Source: Marinobacterium mangrovicola
Lineage (GTDB): Bacteria > Pseudomonadota > Gammaproteobacteria > Pseudomonadales > Balneatricaceae
Length of the DNA: 64,000 nucleotides
Assembly: GCF_004339595.1 (NCBI RefSeq)
Contig: NZ_SMFU01000008.1
Coordinates: 310,001 to 374,000, forward strand
Reading direction: 5' to 3'
Shown here: positions 34,392 to 43,412 of the stretch, one piece after another
Layout: the number at the start of each line of letters is the position of its first letter
Position numbering within the stretch: the stretch's first letter is position 1
Position numbers and translations under genes: made by a program
Notes under the pieces: generated by a model
Told to the model about the DNA's origin: nothing
The model's database searches: none
Seen by the model: only the letters and a program-made list of their open reading frames with translations

Positions 34392-35101
34392 GCTTCGCCC
34401 TCCAGCTCTACCTCCGGGTGCGCATGAACCCAGGCCGCCAGCTCCAGGCGGGAGTGCAGATCCAGTTTGCGCAGCAGGGATTTGACGTAAACCTTGACGG
34501 TGCCATCACTGATCCCCAGCTCCCGGGCGATCAGCTTGTTGCTCATGCCGGCGGCGATCAGCGACAGGGTCTGGCGCTCACGCAGGGTGATCTCACCCAG
34601 CGAGTTGTCGGCCTGTACCGGGGCTTGGGTATTTCTCAGGCGCTGGGTCAGAATCACCAGGGCTTCATCATCCAGCGCGACTTTGCCCTCCAGCACGCCT
34701 TCCAGCCGCTGCAGAATCAGTTCGGCATCGGTCTCTTTTAGCAGGTAGCCGTCGGCACCGGACTGAATCGCCTGCAGCAGATGTTCGCTGTCATCCGAGG
34801 CGGTGAGCATAACGATTCGCAGGTCAGGTGAACGTCCCTTCAACTGTTGCAGTAAAGAGAGCCCATCATCGCCGGGCATCTGCAGATCGATCACCGCGAG
34901 GTCTGGTTGCAGCTCGTCGATCACATCCAATAGCGCGCGGGCGGAGCTGAAGTCAGCGATCACTTCGAAGCGTCCGCTTTCATTGAGCAGTTCCGCCACA
35001 CCGCGACGGAAGATGGGGTGATCATCGACCAGAACGACCCGGGCGCAGCTTTGGCTTTTAAAATCGGGGCTGCCAGGGGCGCGGATCTCAAGATCGGGCA
35101 T
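34388..35101 (-). CDS. NarL/LuxR-type response regulator
   Basis: A 237-residue regulator. Receiver domain with acidic pair VDDHP (26-27) and phospho-acceptor Asp72 in AVIDLQMPGDDG; then a LuxR-type HTH at ITLRERQTLSLIAAGMSNKLIARELGISDGTVKVYVKSLLRKL. It overlaps the histidine kinase gene by 14 bases. Divergent tdm is the most likely target, with palindromes in the intervening region as candidate sites. Confidence 0.92.
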   Translation of the reverse strand: MPDLEIRAPGSPDFKSQSCARVVLVDDHPIFRRGVAELLNESGRFEVIADFSSARALLDVIDELQPDLAVIDLQMPGDDGLSLLQQLKGRSPDLRIVMLTASDDSEHLLQAIQSGADGYLLKETDAELILQRLEGVLEGKVALDDEALVILTQRLRNTQAPVQADNSLGEITLRERQTLSLIAAGMSNKLIARELGISDGTVKVYVKSLLRKLDLHSRLELAAWVHAHPEVELEGEA

Positions 35102-36323
35102 CGTTGTCCTCCAGTATCAGCTCTATGCGGGTGCCGCCGCCGGGACGCTCTTCGATGCTGAAACGGGCGCCGATCCGGGCCGCCCGCTCCTGCATGATGC
35201 CCAGGCCGAAGCTGTCGCCGCGACGGCGCTCCGGGTCCAGGCCCTCACCGTTATCCTCAACCCGCAGGTGCAGGCCGCCGTTGTCCAGCGGCAGCAGCTG
35301 GATACGCAGATGGCTGGCATGGGCGTGGCGCACGGCATTGCTGAGTGCTTCACGCACGATCATCAACAGCTGGATCGCGCTGGATTCATCGGGCTCCCGC
35401 TGCGGGCAGCGATCATCCAGTTCAAACACCAGCGCCGAGCGCTGTTCGAACTCCCGCACCACCGCGGCCAGGGCCGAGTGCAACGAGCCGCCTTCCAGCG
35501 TCAATCGTGAGCTGCTGATCAGGTCGCGCAGCATGCGGTAGGCGTGGCGGGTTTGCTGCGACAGGTCGGCAGCAATCGCCTGCAGCTCCGGCTGATCGCA
35601 GCGGCCGCAGCGGGCATCCAGGCGCGAGGTGCCCAGGCGCAGATAACCCAGCACCTGGGCCAGTGAGTCGTGCAGTTCGGCGGCATGGGTGCGGCGTTCG
35701 TGGGTGATCGCCTGCTCCAGACGCTGGCGGTGAGCCGCATGGATCGCCAGCCCCTGGCCCAGCGAGCGGGCCAGGGATTCAAGGGTGGCCGCAGCGGCCT
35801 TGGGCAGGCTGACCGGCCCAGACAGCATCAGCCAGGCGTCGGCGGGTGTCGATTGCAAGCGGATCGCATGCAGCGCCTCGGTGGAGGCGGGCAGTGGCAT
35901 GGCCAGTGAGTGCAGCTCGTCGAGGCTGCCCAGGGTGCCGCTCAGTTGGTAGCGAACGAATCCGGTCACGCCGGGGGGCAGATCATCCGTCCTGCCTGGA
36001 TGTGCCCCGGGAGTATGCAGCTGGAGCTCTTCGCCCGGGCAGCGTGTAGCGATGAGCAGATGGGCCGATTCCAGCCCGTTGTACTGCCTGAAGGAGCGCT
36101 CCAGCGTCTTCAGTTGCGCGGGTAAGACGTTTTCCAGCTTGTCACAGCCGGCTATCTCCAGGGAGAGGGCCGAGAGGCGTGCCGAATCCGACGGCTTGCC
36201 GGTCTGCTCCTGTGGGACGGCAGAGCGGTTCAACAGCGCGTCGATCAGACGCCGGAGCCAGCCCGTCGATGGTTGATAAGCCTGGTTGCCTGTTCTTTGC
36301 ATCACTTGGGTATCCCGAGCCAT
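35088..36323 (-). CDS. Soluble NarX-type histidine kinase
   Basis: A 411-residue kinase with no membrane segment or periplasmic sensor. The N-terminal ~200 residues look GAF-like; then HisKA_3 with ERRTHAAELHDSLAQVLGYL (phospho-His218), a CGRC pair (239-242) that could bind metal or sense redox, and an HATPase with NAVRHAHA, DNGEGLD and GLGIMQERA. It is divergent from tdm by 267 bases. The signal is therefore cytoplasmic, perhaps via the PAS protein in the same operon. Confidence 0.9.
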   Translation of the reverse strand: MARDTQVMQRTGNQAYQPSTGWLRRLIDALLNRSAVPQEQTGKPSDSARLSALSLEIAGCDKLENVLPAQLKTLERSFRQYNGLESAHLLIATRCPGEELQLHTPGAHPGRTDDLPPGVTGFVRYQLSGTLGSLDELHSLAMPLPASTEALHAIRLQSTPADAWLMLSGPVSLPKAAAATLESLARSLGQGLAIHAAHRQRLEQAITHERRTHAAELHDSLAQVLGYLRLGTSRLDARCGRCDQPELQAIAADLSQQTRHAYRMLRDLISSSRLTLEGGSLHSALAAVVREFEQRSALVFELDDRCPQREPDESSAIQLLMIVREALSNAVRHAHASHLRIQLLPLDNGGLHLRVEDNGEGLDPERRRGDSFGLGIMQERAARIGARFSIEERPGGGTRIELILEDNDARS

Positions 36324-36363
36324 TGAATCAGGTTTAACAGTGGGAAGAGCAGCAAATATGCCA

Positions 36364-36387
36364 ACTTTGGCAACTTACCCACTAAGT
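36364..36387. promoter_or_regulatory. Two adjacent palindromes between the kinase and tdm genes
   Basis: ACTTA-CCCAC-TAAGT (36373-36387) is a perfect inverted repeat, and directly before it GCCAA-CT-TTGGC forms another. Both lie about 205-235 bases upstream of the tdm start and near the kinase start. They are candidate sites for the NarL-type regulator. Confidence 0.45.
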
Positions 36388-36477
36388 AGTATCTCCATAG
36401 ATGCATTGAAGCTCTAGCTATTGTAAGTAAAGATTTTTTCCTATCAGTGATCGGTTTCGGGCGTTTTGGCTCCTTCT

Positions 36478-36521
36478 CCGGGTGCACCAGTCTGAGTCTG
36501 AACAGAGTGGAGTGCACCCGG
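36478..36521 (+). other. Leader hairpin upstream of tdm
   Basis: CCGGGTGCAC (36478-36487) pairs perfectly with GTGCACCCGG (36512-36521) around a 24-nt loop, ending 54 bases before the tdm ribosome site GAAGGAGG (36575-36582). It could be an mRNA leader element or a large operator. Confidence 0.5.
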
Positions 36522-36590
36522 ATGAGGCCTTCCTGGACTGAGTTCAAACCCGTTACGCACAACCCTTTATTTTTGAAGGAGGGCCCAGGC

Positions 36591-38927
36591 ATGACCGCTT
36601 TGCAAACACAGCTGCCTCGTGATTCCGGCTGGGGCAGTTTGCGCCAGTCGCGCAGGCTCAGGATCAAACCCCAGGATGGCCTGCGCCTGCGGCTAAACCC
36701 CGGAGAGCGGCTGCAGATAGACAGTCTGGACGGCATGCAGTGCTGTGAGCTGGTGGGGCTGGATGCTTATAGCCAGGATTATCTGAGCACACTTGAGCTG
36801 GCGCCCGCCTCGCTGTTTCAGCGACAACTGGCGACTGAGCGGCCCAGTGCGGTGCGTTTGAATGCGCTGCTGACAAGTTCAGGTGTGGCCGAACCGATGA
36901 GTCAGCCGGGTGTGGCGGTTGCCTCCGAGCAGATGCCGCTGGAACTCAAGGCGGTGGAAGAGGGCGACCCGCTGGAGCTTGTGCTGATAGCGCCGGGGCT
37001 GGATATGCCGGTGGATGAACAGGTCGCACCCGGCGAGCTGGAGCTGCTGCATCATTATCGTACCGCCTCTGTGGATCTGCTGCCGACGCCCTATACCGGC
37101 GACAGCCGCAGTGTGGCGCCGGTCCGTGAAGTGCACGTTCCGAACTCCAGCGCCCGCGCCTACGAGGTGAAGGCGGGCGAGTGGATTCAGATCAGCGATG
37201 TGGCCGGCAAGCAGTGCTCCGATTTTATCGCCTTCGATCTGGAAGCGCTGCAGCGGGGTGAGGAGATCACCCTGGATTCCACCGCCACGCGCACGCTGGC
37301 GGGTGTCTCGCTGCCGCAGCCGGGGCTTTACTCCCGCTTTGCTGACCAAAAGATGCAGACCATGCTGGAGCTGGTGCAGGACAGCGTTGGTCGTCACGAC
37401 AGCTTTCTGCTCGCCTGTACGCCCAAGTACTACGAGGACGCCGGTTATTTCGGCCATATCAGCTGTACCGCCAACTTCAACATGGCGCTCAAGCCCTACG
37501 GCATCAAGCCACGTTCCGGCTGGCCGGCGATCAACTACTTCTTCAATACCTCCGCTGAACCCTGCGGCGCCATCGGTATGGATGAGCCCTGGTCCCGTCC
37601 GGGGGATTACGTGCTGATGCGCGCAAGTCGCGACCTGCTCTGTGTTTCATCCGCCTGCCCGGACGATATCGACCCGGCCAACGGCTGGTGCCCCACCGAT
37701 ATCCAGGTGCGGATCTACGCCGCCGACGAGGAGTTTCCCCGTGCCATCGCCTACCGCAACCAACCCGAGGAGCCTGCCCGCATGACGCAGCAAACCGCTT
37801 TCCACAGCCGCACCTCCGCGCTGACACGCCATTTCAGTGAATACCGTGGCTACTGGATGCCCTCCGAGTTTGATGGCTGGGGCGCCCGGGCTGAATACCT
37901 GGCCTGTCGCGAGAAGGTGGCGGTGATGGATCTGTCGCCGCTGCGTAAGTTCGAGGTTACCGGCCCCGATGCGGAAGCGCTGCTGCAGAAGGCGCTGACC
38001 CGCAACGTGCGCCGGTTGGCGGTGGGTGCTGTGGTTTATTCCGCCATCTGCCATGAGACCGGCGGCATGATCGATGACGGCACCCTGTTCCGCATGGACG
38101 ATCAGGCGTTCCGCTGGATCTGCGGCGACCCGTACACCGGCACCTGGCTACGTGAACTGGCCGAGCGGGACGGCTTTCGCGTGCGGATTCAGGAATCCAC
38201 CGATCAGCTGCACAACCTGGCTGTGCAGGGGCCGTTGAGCCGCCAGTTACTTAGCGAAATTATCTGGACCCCGGAGACCCGCACTCCGGTCAGCGAGCTG
38301 GCCTGGTTCCACTTTACCGTGGGGCGTCTCGGCGGGCCTGCGGGCACACCGGTGATGATCTCCCGTACCGGCTATACCGGCGAGCTGGGCTTTGAAATCT
38401 GGTGTCATCCAAGCGATGGCGAAACTGTCTGGGACGCGATCTGGGAGAAGGGCAAACCGCTGGGGCTGGCGCCGCTGGGCTTCGATGCCCTGGATATGCT
38501 GCGCATCGAAGCGGGGCTGATCTTCGCCGGCTACGAGTTCTGCCCGGAGACCGACCCCTACGCCGCGGGTATCGGCTTTACCGTACCGCTGAAAACCAAG
38601 GAGGAGGATTTCATCGGCCGTGCTGCGCTGGAGCGGGTACCAGCGGCAAACCGGGAAAAACTGATGGGACTGGTGCTGGATACGGAAGACGCCATCGCCC
38701 ACGGCGATCAGATCTTCAATGGCCGCTTCCCGGTAGGCGTGGTGACCAGCGCGATCCGTTCACCGCTGATCGGTAAAACCATCGCCCTGGTGCGGCTGCA
38801 GCCGGACTTTGCAACGCCGGGAACAAAGCTGGAGGTCGGTCAGCTGGATGGCCACCAGAAACGCCTCGGCGGTGAGGTGGTAAGCCTGCCGTTCCACGAT
38901 CCAGAGCGCATCAAGGTTCGCAGTTAG
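36591..38927 (+). CDS. tdm: Trimethylamine N-oxide demethylase (Tdm), DUF1989 plus GcvT-like fusion
   Basis: A 778-residue enzyme that converts TMAO to dimethylamine and formaldehyde; characterised Tdm is about this length and has the same two-part build. The N-terminal half (about 1-390) is the DUF1989 domain holding the zinc site, with Cys276 (LLACTP), Cys351, Cys356 and Cys367 as candidate ligands and GKQCSDFIAFD upstream. The C-terminal half (about 400-778) is a GcvT/THF-binding domain (MISRTGYTGELGFEIW) that captures formaldehyde. ATG 36591 follows a strong GAAGGAGG. Confidence 0.93.
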   Translation: MTALQTQLPRDSGWGSLRQSRRLRIKPQDGLRLRLNPGERLQIDSLDGMQCCELVGLDAYSQDYLSTLELAPASLFQRQLATERPSAVRLNALLTSSGVAEPMSQPGVAVASEQMPLELKAVEEGDPLELVLIAPGLDMPVDEQVAPGELELLHHYRTASVDLLPTPYTGDSRSVAPVREVHVPNSSARAYEVKAGEWIQISDVAGKQCSDFIAFDLEALQRGEEITLDSTATRTLAGVSLPQPGLYSRFADQKMQTMLELVQDSVGRHDSFLLACTPKYYEDAGYFGHISCTANFNMALKPYGIKPRSGWPAINYFFNTSAEPCGAIGMDEPWSRPGDYVLMRASRDLLCVSSACPDDIDPANGWCPTDIQVRIYAADEEFPRAIAYRNQPEEPARMTQQTAFHSRTSALTRHFSEYRGYWMPSEFDGWGARAEYLACREKVAVMDLSPLRKFEVTGPDAEALLQKALTRNVRRLAVGAVVYSAICHETGGMIDDGTLFRMDDQAFRWICGDPYTGTWLRELAERDGFRVRIQESTDQLHNLAVQGPLSRQLLSEIIWTPETRTPVSELAWFHFTVGRLGGPAGTPVMISRTGYTGELGFEIWCHPSDGETVWDAIWEKGKPLGLAPLGFDALDMLRIEAGLIFAGYEFCPETDPYAAGIGFTVPLKTKEEDFIGRAALERVPAANREKLMGLVLDTEDAIAHGDQIFNGRFPVGVVTSAIRSPLIGKTIALVRLQPDFATPGTKLEVGQLDGHQKRLGGEVVSLPFHDPERIKVRS

Positions 38928-38940
38928 GATAAAGAGCTAA

Positions 38941-38959
38941 GGCGGCCGTGCAGGCCGCC
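38941..38959 (+). terminator. GC hairpin downstream of tdm
   Basis: GGCGGCC-GTGCA-GGCCGCC lies 13 bases past the tdm stop and before the convergent toxin gene. It has a 7-bp perfect stem but only ATTAGG follows, so it is a weak or bidirectional terminator candidate. Confidence 0.5.
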
Positions 38960-38983
38960 ATTAGGTAGTAAGTCAGGGGGCGC

Positions 38984-39484
38984 CTAACTAATCAGCTTGT
39001 TTGCCACTTCATCCAGCCGGTCCAGAGCACCTTTGGCTTCTGCGAGCAACGATGCCCAGTCGTCTGGCGGATGCCCTGTATCAAACATCTTCTCAAAGAC
39101 GCGATAGGCATCCGTTTTGCTGCCATAGGCGCGTTTGTTTTTTTCGTCATTCACCCAGGCAAAGACAATAATTTTCGACGCTGAGTCAAAGCGGAAAAAC
39201 AGCCGGTACTGCTGGAAAAATTTCGCCCGAAACCAGTGCTTATGCTCGTTTCCCAGGGTCTCACCCTGGCGATACTCTGGAAGTGCCGGGTTCTGCGGTA
39301 TGACCTCAAATGCCAGTTTGGCTATGGCCGCGAGGCGCTTGGTGGCGTTTTTCCGGGCAAAGTTTTCAGGGTCTTTGGCTTTGAGTGCTTCGACCTGAGT
39401 GAGGAGTGAATCAACCTCATCGAGAAATAGCGGGTGGCAGAAAAGAGTCCACCCGTTGATAACGAGACTGGATTGATTCGGCAA
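38984..39484 (-). CDS. yhaV: YhaV-family toxin (type II toxin-antitoxin)
   Basis: A 166-residue ribosome-dependent RNase-type toxin of the RelE/YhaV superfamily. Family blocks: VINGWTLFCHPLFLDEVDSLLTQVEALK, KRLAAIAKLAFEVIPQNP, HWFRAKFFQQYRLFFRF and WVNDEKNKRAYGSKTDAYRVFEKM. It starts two bases after the antitoxin stop, the normal antitoxin-first order. Confidence 0.93.
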   Translation of the reverse strand: MPNQSSLVINGWTLFCHPLFLDEVDSLLTQVEALKAKDPENFARKNATKRLAAIAKLAFEVIPQNPALPEYRQGETLGNEHKHWFRAKFFQQYRLFFRFDSASKIIVFAWVNDEKNKRAYGSKTDAYRVFEKMFDTGHPPDDWASLLAEAKGALDRLDEVANKLIS

Positions 39485-39486
39485 AA

Positions 39487-39816
39487 CTATTCGTCCTCAT
39501 CATCCAGCGGTGCATCCAGATCGACGTCGATATCGCCGACCAGCGTTTGGATGCGCGAGAGCAGTTCCGGAGTGGCTGACTGCAATCGTTGCGGGTTGGA
39601 CTGAATATCCTTGGCCAGAAACGTCAAAAAGCTACCCAGCGCAGGATCGGATTCATCCTGATCCGCGCGCGACAGCAGAACCTGTCCATCAGGCTGGATG
39701 GTGTAGCGAATCTTTTCCCGTTTGCCCAGATTCAGTGCTTTACGCACGGCATCGGGAACGGTGGTCTGGTACCGGTCGGTCAGGGTGGATTCTGTAGTGA
39801 GCAGGGACTTGGCCAT
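39487..39816 (-). CDS. prlF: PrlF-family antitoxin (type II toxin-antitoxin)
   Basis: A 109-residue antitoxin with an N-terminal AbrB/SpoVT-like swapped-hairpin DNA-binding domain (TLTDRYQTTVPDAVRKALNLGKREKIRYTI) and an acidic, probably disordered C-terminus that would neutralise YhaV. It is likely to repress its own promoter; a perfect palindrome lies 40 bases upstream. Confidence 0.93.
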   Translation of the reverse strand: MAKSLLTTESTLTDRYQTTVPDAVRKALNLGKREKIRYTIQPDGQVLLSRADQDESDPALGSFLTFLAKDIQSNPQRLQSATPELLSRIQTLVGDIDVDLDAPLDDEDE

Positions 39817-39855
39817 GGTGGACCTCGGTACATAAAATCAACGTACCGAAAAGGT

Positions 39856-39869
39856 AATGCAATTGCATT
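39856..39869. promoter_or_regulatory. Palindromic operator of the PrlF-YhaV operon
   Basis: AATGCAATTGCATT is a perfect 14-bp palindrome 40 bases upstream of prlF. Such sites are commonly bound by the antitoxin or the toxin-antitoxin complex. Confidence 0.6.
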
Positions 39870-39911
39870 GTCTGGTCAAGGTGTGTCCAGATCTCTACTA
39901 GACTTCGCGGT

Positions 39912-40922
39912 TCAACCGCGCCGAGCAAGCGTCTGCGAAGGCAGCTCCCCAAACAGGCGCTTGTAGTCAGTGGCAAACTGGCTCAAGTGATAAAACCCAT
40001 AGTGAGCCGCGGCATCGGAGACCGATTCGGTCTCACTGTTACTCAGGCGACGCCTAACCTGGTTCAGTCGGTTGGTGCGCAGGTAGAGCTTGGGATTAAT
40101 CCCCAGAATACTCTCGAAACTGTACTGCAGTGTGCGCCGGCTGACGCAGGCGATTTCGCACAGTTCGGTGAGGGTCACGGGCAGGCTGCCGGTATCGGCC
40201 ACATGTTCTCTTACCCTATCCACTACTGCCTTACGGTGGGCATGGCTGGGCGTTAGCCGGTCGTTGATCTTCGCATCGCGCAGCACGTTGAGCAGGGTCT
40301 GCATCACCAGGTCTTCATGAATACTACGGTCGATGCTGCCTGCGCTGGCCGAGATCACCCGGTTGATCAGTACACCCATCTGTTCGATTTGGCGCGGGTC
40401 CACCTGAATTCTCGGGTTGCCGCCGATCTGCGGCAGCTGAATCGCTATTCCCTGAGCTTCGGCCTGTTGCAGCAGTGACTGCTCATGCACCGCGATGCTG
40501 AGGATATTGGAGTTGTCCGGCGTCATCAGCTCGAAGGCGTCCTGGCCGCGCCGCCAGAGCAGATCGCAGCTTTCCGGCGCTTCGCCATTGATGCGAAAAC
40601 CCTCCCGCACCACCGGAATGCCGACCCAGATGGCGTCCTGCCAGATCTCGCAGGTTTGTCTCAGAGTTTTGCTGGTGTGCTCGCGAAACACCTGCAGGGC
40701 GCCGATATGGCACTCCTCGATGGAGCCATGAAAAGCGCCGGCGCTCACCTGGTCATATTCCTGCTGCCAGTCGGTGATGCCACCGGCCTGCTCGTTCAGG
40801 TCATCGGAGAATACCGCGCACCTAAGGGGTGCGTTGCTCAGCGTGGGTGAGCCAATAGGGGCCTCTGGTATTACCTCGTGCTGCGAGGTCTGGGCTACCT
40901 CGTTCAATAGAAACCTGGTCAT
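39912..40922 (-). CDS. AraC-family transcriptional regulator (EutR-like)
   Basis: A 336-residue regulator with an N-terminal sensory part (FHGSIEECHIGALQVFREHTSKTLRQT) and a C-terminal AraC double HTH (LTELCEIACVSRRTLQYSFESILGINPKLYLRTNRLNQVRRRL). The AraC domain with LQYSFESILGINPKLYLR resembles EutR-type activators of ethanolamine use. It is divergent from the kinase/aminotransferase/SDR genes by 148 bases, so it probably activates them in response to an amino alcohol or related compound. Confidence 0.9.
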   Translation of the reverse strand: MTRFLLNEVAQTSQHEVIPEAPIGSPTLSNAPLRCAVFSDDLNEQAGGITDWQQEYDQVSAGAFHGSIEECHIGALQVFREHTSKTLRQTCEIWQDAIWVGIPVVREGFRINGEAPESCDLLWRRGQDAFELMTPDNSNILSIAVHEQSLLQQAEAQGIAIQLPQIGGNPRIQVDPRQIEQMGVLINRVISASAGSIDRSIHEDLVMQTLLNVLRDAKINDRLTPSHAHRKAVVDRVREHVADTGSLPVTLTELCEIACVSRRTLQYSFESILGINPKLYLRTNRLNQVRRRLSNSETESVSDAAAHYGFYHLSQFATDYKRLFGELPSQTLARRG

Positions 40923-41070
40923 GGCCGCCGTACCGCTCCTTTGCCGGTTTTCGATAACCCAGGCTTAGTTGCCTGCTCTAGTCTGGAATGACAGGAAGCA
41001 ATAACCGTTCCGCCAGGGGCTTTATGCGGTTGCAGCTCCATTGCGCGAAACAAGATGAGTCAGGAGTCCC

Positions 41071-42057
41071 ATGATCTATACCGACGCACTGATCGAGGCG
41101 ATCCGGCAGCGGCTGGAGGAGTCTCTGGCCAACTGGCGTTTACCCCCAGGTTCCAAGGTGGAGATGCTCACCGTCTCGGAGAACATCACTTATCTGGCCC
41201 GCTCGGCAGACGACAGCCAGCGCCTGATCCTGCGTCTGCACCGGCCGAACTATCATCAGCCGGGGGAGATCGAGTCAGAACTGGCCTGGATCGAAGCACT
41301 GCGCGCCGATAATGCGCTGCATACGCCGGCAATTATTGATGGCGAGGCGGGGCGTGTTTGCTCGGTCGAGGTCGATGGCGAAAGTTACGCGGTGGTGGCG
41401 TTTGATTTTGTGGCCGGCAACGAACCCAACGTGGGTGAAGATCTGCCACGCTGGTTTGAACAGCTGGGTGCGGTGACGGCCACCTTGCATCAGCACAGCC
41501 GCCGGTGGCCAAGGCCGGAAGGTTTTGTGCGCAAGGAGTGGAACTTGAACACCATGCTCGCCGCCGATGGTCATTGGGGTGACTGGCGCAGCGCAGAGGG
41601 GCTGGATGCGCAGAGCGAGGCGTTGATAGCGGCTGCTATCGCGAAAATAGAGCAGCGTGTCGAAGCATATGGCGCCGGCTCTGACCGCTTTGGCTTGGTA
41701 CATGCTGACCTGCGCCTGGCGAATCTGCTGGTCGATGATGACCGACTCTGGGTGATCGATTTCGATGACTGCGGTATCAGCTGGTTCGCCTACGATTTTG
41801 CCGCCGCCATCAGCTTCTACGAGCTGGATCCGTCGATCCCTGAACTGCAGAGCGCCTGGGTGAAGGGCTACCGATCAAAAGGGGAGTTCACCGCTGAGGA
41901 TGAAGCGATGCTTGCCAGCTTCATCATGATCCGCCGTATCATGCTCACCGCCTGGTTGGCCAATCACAGCGAAAGCGGCACCTATGCAGAGTTTGGCGAG
42001 GGGTACGCGGCGGGCACGGCCAGCCTGGCTCAGCGCTATCTCGAGGGGGAGTTCTAA
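41071..42057 (+). CDS. APH-family small-molecule kinase (hydroxylysine/amino-alcohol-kinase-like)
   Basis: A 328-residue phosphotransferase of the aminoglycoside/choline-kinase fold. Catalytic loop LVHADLRLANLLVDD (His-x-Asp with Asn) and metal site VIDFDDCGISWFAYDFA are visible. It is coupled by one shared base to a class-III PLP enzyme that resembles phospho-lyases. That pairing occurs where an amino alcohol is phosphorylated and then eliminated, as in hydroxylysine or aminopropanol pathways. Substrate inferred, not shown. Confidence 0.87.
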   Translation: MIYTDALIEAIRQRLEESLANWRLPPGSKVEMLTVSENITYLARSADDSQRLILRLHRPNYHQPGEIESELAWIEALRADNALHTPAIIDGEAGRVCSVEVDGESYAVVAFDFVAGNEPNVGEDLPRWFEQLGAVTATLHQHSRRWPRPEGFVRKEWNLNTMLAADGHWGDWRSAEGLDAQSEALIAAAIAKIEQRVEAYGAGSDRFGLVHADLRLANLLVDDDRLWVIDFDDCGISWFAYDFAAAISFYELDPSIPELQSAWVKGYRSKGEFTAEDEAMLASFIMIRRIMLTAWLANHSESGTYAEFGEGYAAGTASLAQRYLEGEF

Positions 42058-43412
42058 TGAGCGCGGAAACGAAGCGCGATACGCGTTCAATCCTCGACCA
42101 GAACGCTTTTAACTTTGCGCGCAGCAGCGGCAATGACCATCTGGACTCACTGATCCGCCAGCGCCGCGAGCTGGTGGGTCCCACCTCTATGCTGTTTTAC
42201 GACCAGCCGATCGAGATGGTCGAGGGCCAGGGTGTCTGGCTGTTCGATGCCGAGGGCAAACGCTATCTCGATGTTTATAACAACGTACCGGTGCTGGGGC
42301 ATTGCCACCCCAGGGTGATCGATGCGGTGGCGCAGCAGATGGTGCGGCTCAATGTTCATACCCGCTATCTGGACGAGGCGCTGCACCGCTACGCCGAGCA
42401 GCTGCTCGGCACGCTGCCTTTGGATAGCGGGCGGCTGGTGATGACCTGTACCGGCAGCGAGGCCAACGATCTGGCGCTTCGGCTGGCGCGCCTGCACAGC
42501 GGCAAACAGGGCGTGATCGTCTCGGCGGCGGCTTATCACGGTAATACGGCGGCGGTGACCGAGGTTTCGCCCTCGTCGATGAAGCAGGGGCAGGTGCCGG
42601 ATTTTGTGGTCTGTATCGACCTGGAACCGCTCAACGATGAAAGCCTGGATGCAGCGGCTTACCTGGATACCCAGGTAGCGAACGCCATCGAACTCCTTGA
42701 TGAACGCGGCTTTGGTTGTGCGGCGCTGCTGATCGATACCATCTTCTCCAGCGATGGTGTTTATGCCGATCCCGCCGGCGCTTTGGCGCCTGCGGTGCGA
42801 AGGGTTCAGCACGCCGGCGGTCTGCTGATCGCCGATGAGGTGCAGCCCGGGTTTGGCCGCACCGGCTCCGAGTTCTGGGGCTTTGCCCGCCACGGACTGA
42901 TGCCGGATATCGTCACCTTCGGCAAGCCGATGGGTAACGGTTATCCGGTGGCGGGGCTTGCGGCGCCGGAAGCGCTGCTGGCGGAACTGGCTGCCCAAAC
43001 CGGCTATTTCAATACCTTCGGTGGCTCTTCGGTGGCGGTGGCGGCGGCCCAGGCGGTGCTCGATACGCTGGTGGAAGAGGAGCTTCAGGCCAATGCTCTG
43101 AGCACCGGCAATGAGCTGCTTGCTGGCCTAAGTGGGCTCTGCGATGAGTTTCCGCAGCTGGCGCGGGTGCGTGGCGCCGGGCTGTTTATCGGTGTGGATA
43201 TCGTTGCTGCGGACAACCAGCCGGACCCGCTCGCCTGCAGCCGGATCATCAATGCGCTGCGCCATCGCGGGGTACTGATCGGTGCTGCCGGCCTCTATGG
43301 CAACGTGCTGAAGATCCGTCCGCCACTCTGTTTTAAACCCGAACATGGGCACCTGCTGCTGGAGCAGCTCCGCCAGGTGCTGATCAATGATCTTGGAGGA
43401 GTTACATCATGA
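42057..43412 (+). CDS. Class III PLP enzyme resembling O-phospho-amine phospho-lyases
   Basis: A 451-residue PLP enzyme with Schiff-base Lys290 in TFGKPMGNGYP and TCTGSEANDLALRLAR near 130. The stretch ADEVQPGFGRTGSEFWGF, the later YFNTFGGSSVAVAAA and the C-terminal LKIRPPLCF are closer to AGXT2L1/AGXT2L2-type phospho-lyases than to ordinary aminotransferases. It would turn an O-phosphorylated amino alcohol into an aldehyde plus phosphate and ammonium. Overlaps the kinase gene by one base and the SDR gene by four. Confidence 0.85.
   Translation: MSAETKRDTRSILDQNAFNFARSSGNDHLDSLIRQRRELVGPTSMLFYDQPIEMVEGQGVWLFDAEGKRYLDVYNNVPVLGHCHPRVIDAVAQQMVRLNVHTRYLDEALHRYAEQLLGTLPLDSGRLVMTCTGSEANDLALRLARLHSGKQGVIVSAAAYHGNTAAVTEVSPSSMKQGQVPDFVVCIDLEPLNDESLDAAAYLDTQVANAIELLDERGFGCAALLIDTIFSSDGVYADPAGALAPAVRRVQHAGGLLIADEVQPGFGRTGSEFWGFARHGLMPDIVTFGKPMGNGYPVAGLAAPEALLAELAAQTGYFNTFGGSSVAVAAAQAVLDTLVEEELQANALSTGNELLAGLSGLCDEFPQLARVRGAGLFIGVDIVAADNQPDPLACSRIINALRHRGVLIGAAGLYGNVLKIRPPLCFKPEHGHLLLEQLRQVLINDLGGVTS

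Noticed and set aside
36302-36736. 144-codon minus-strand open frame spanning the kinase/tdm gap
   Set aside because: It lies opposite the tdm start and promoter, has no family features, and its length comes from GC-rich antisense bias.
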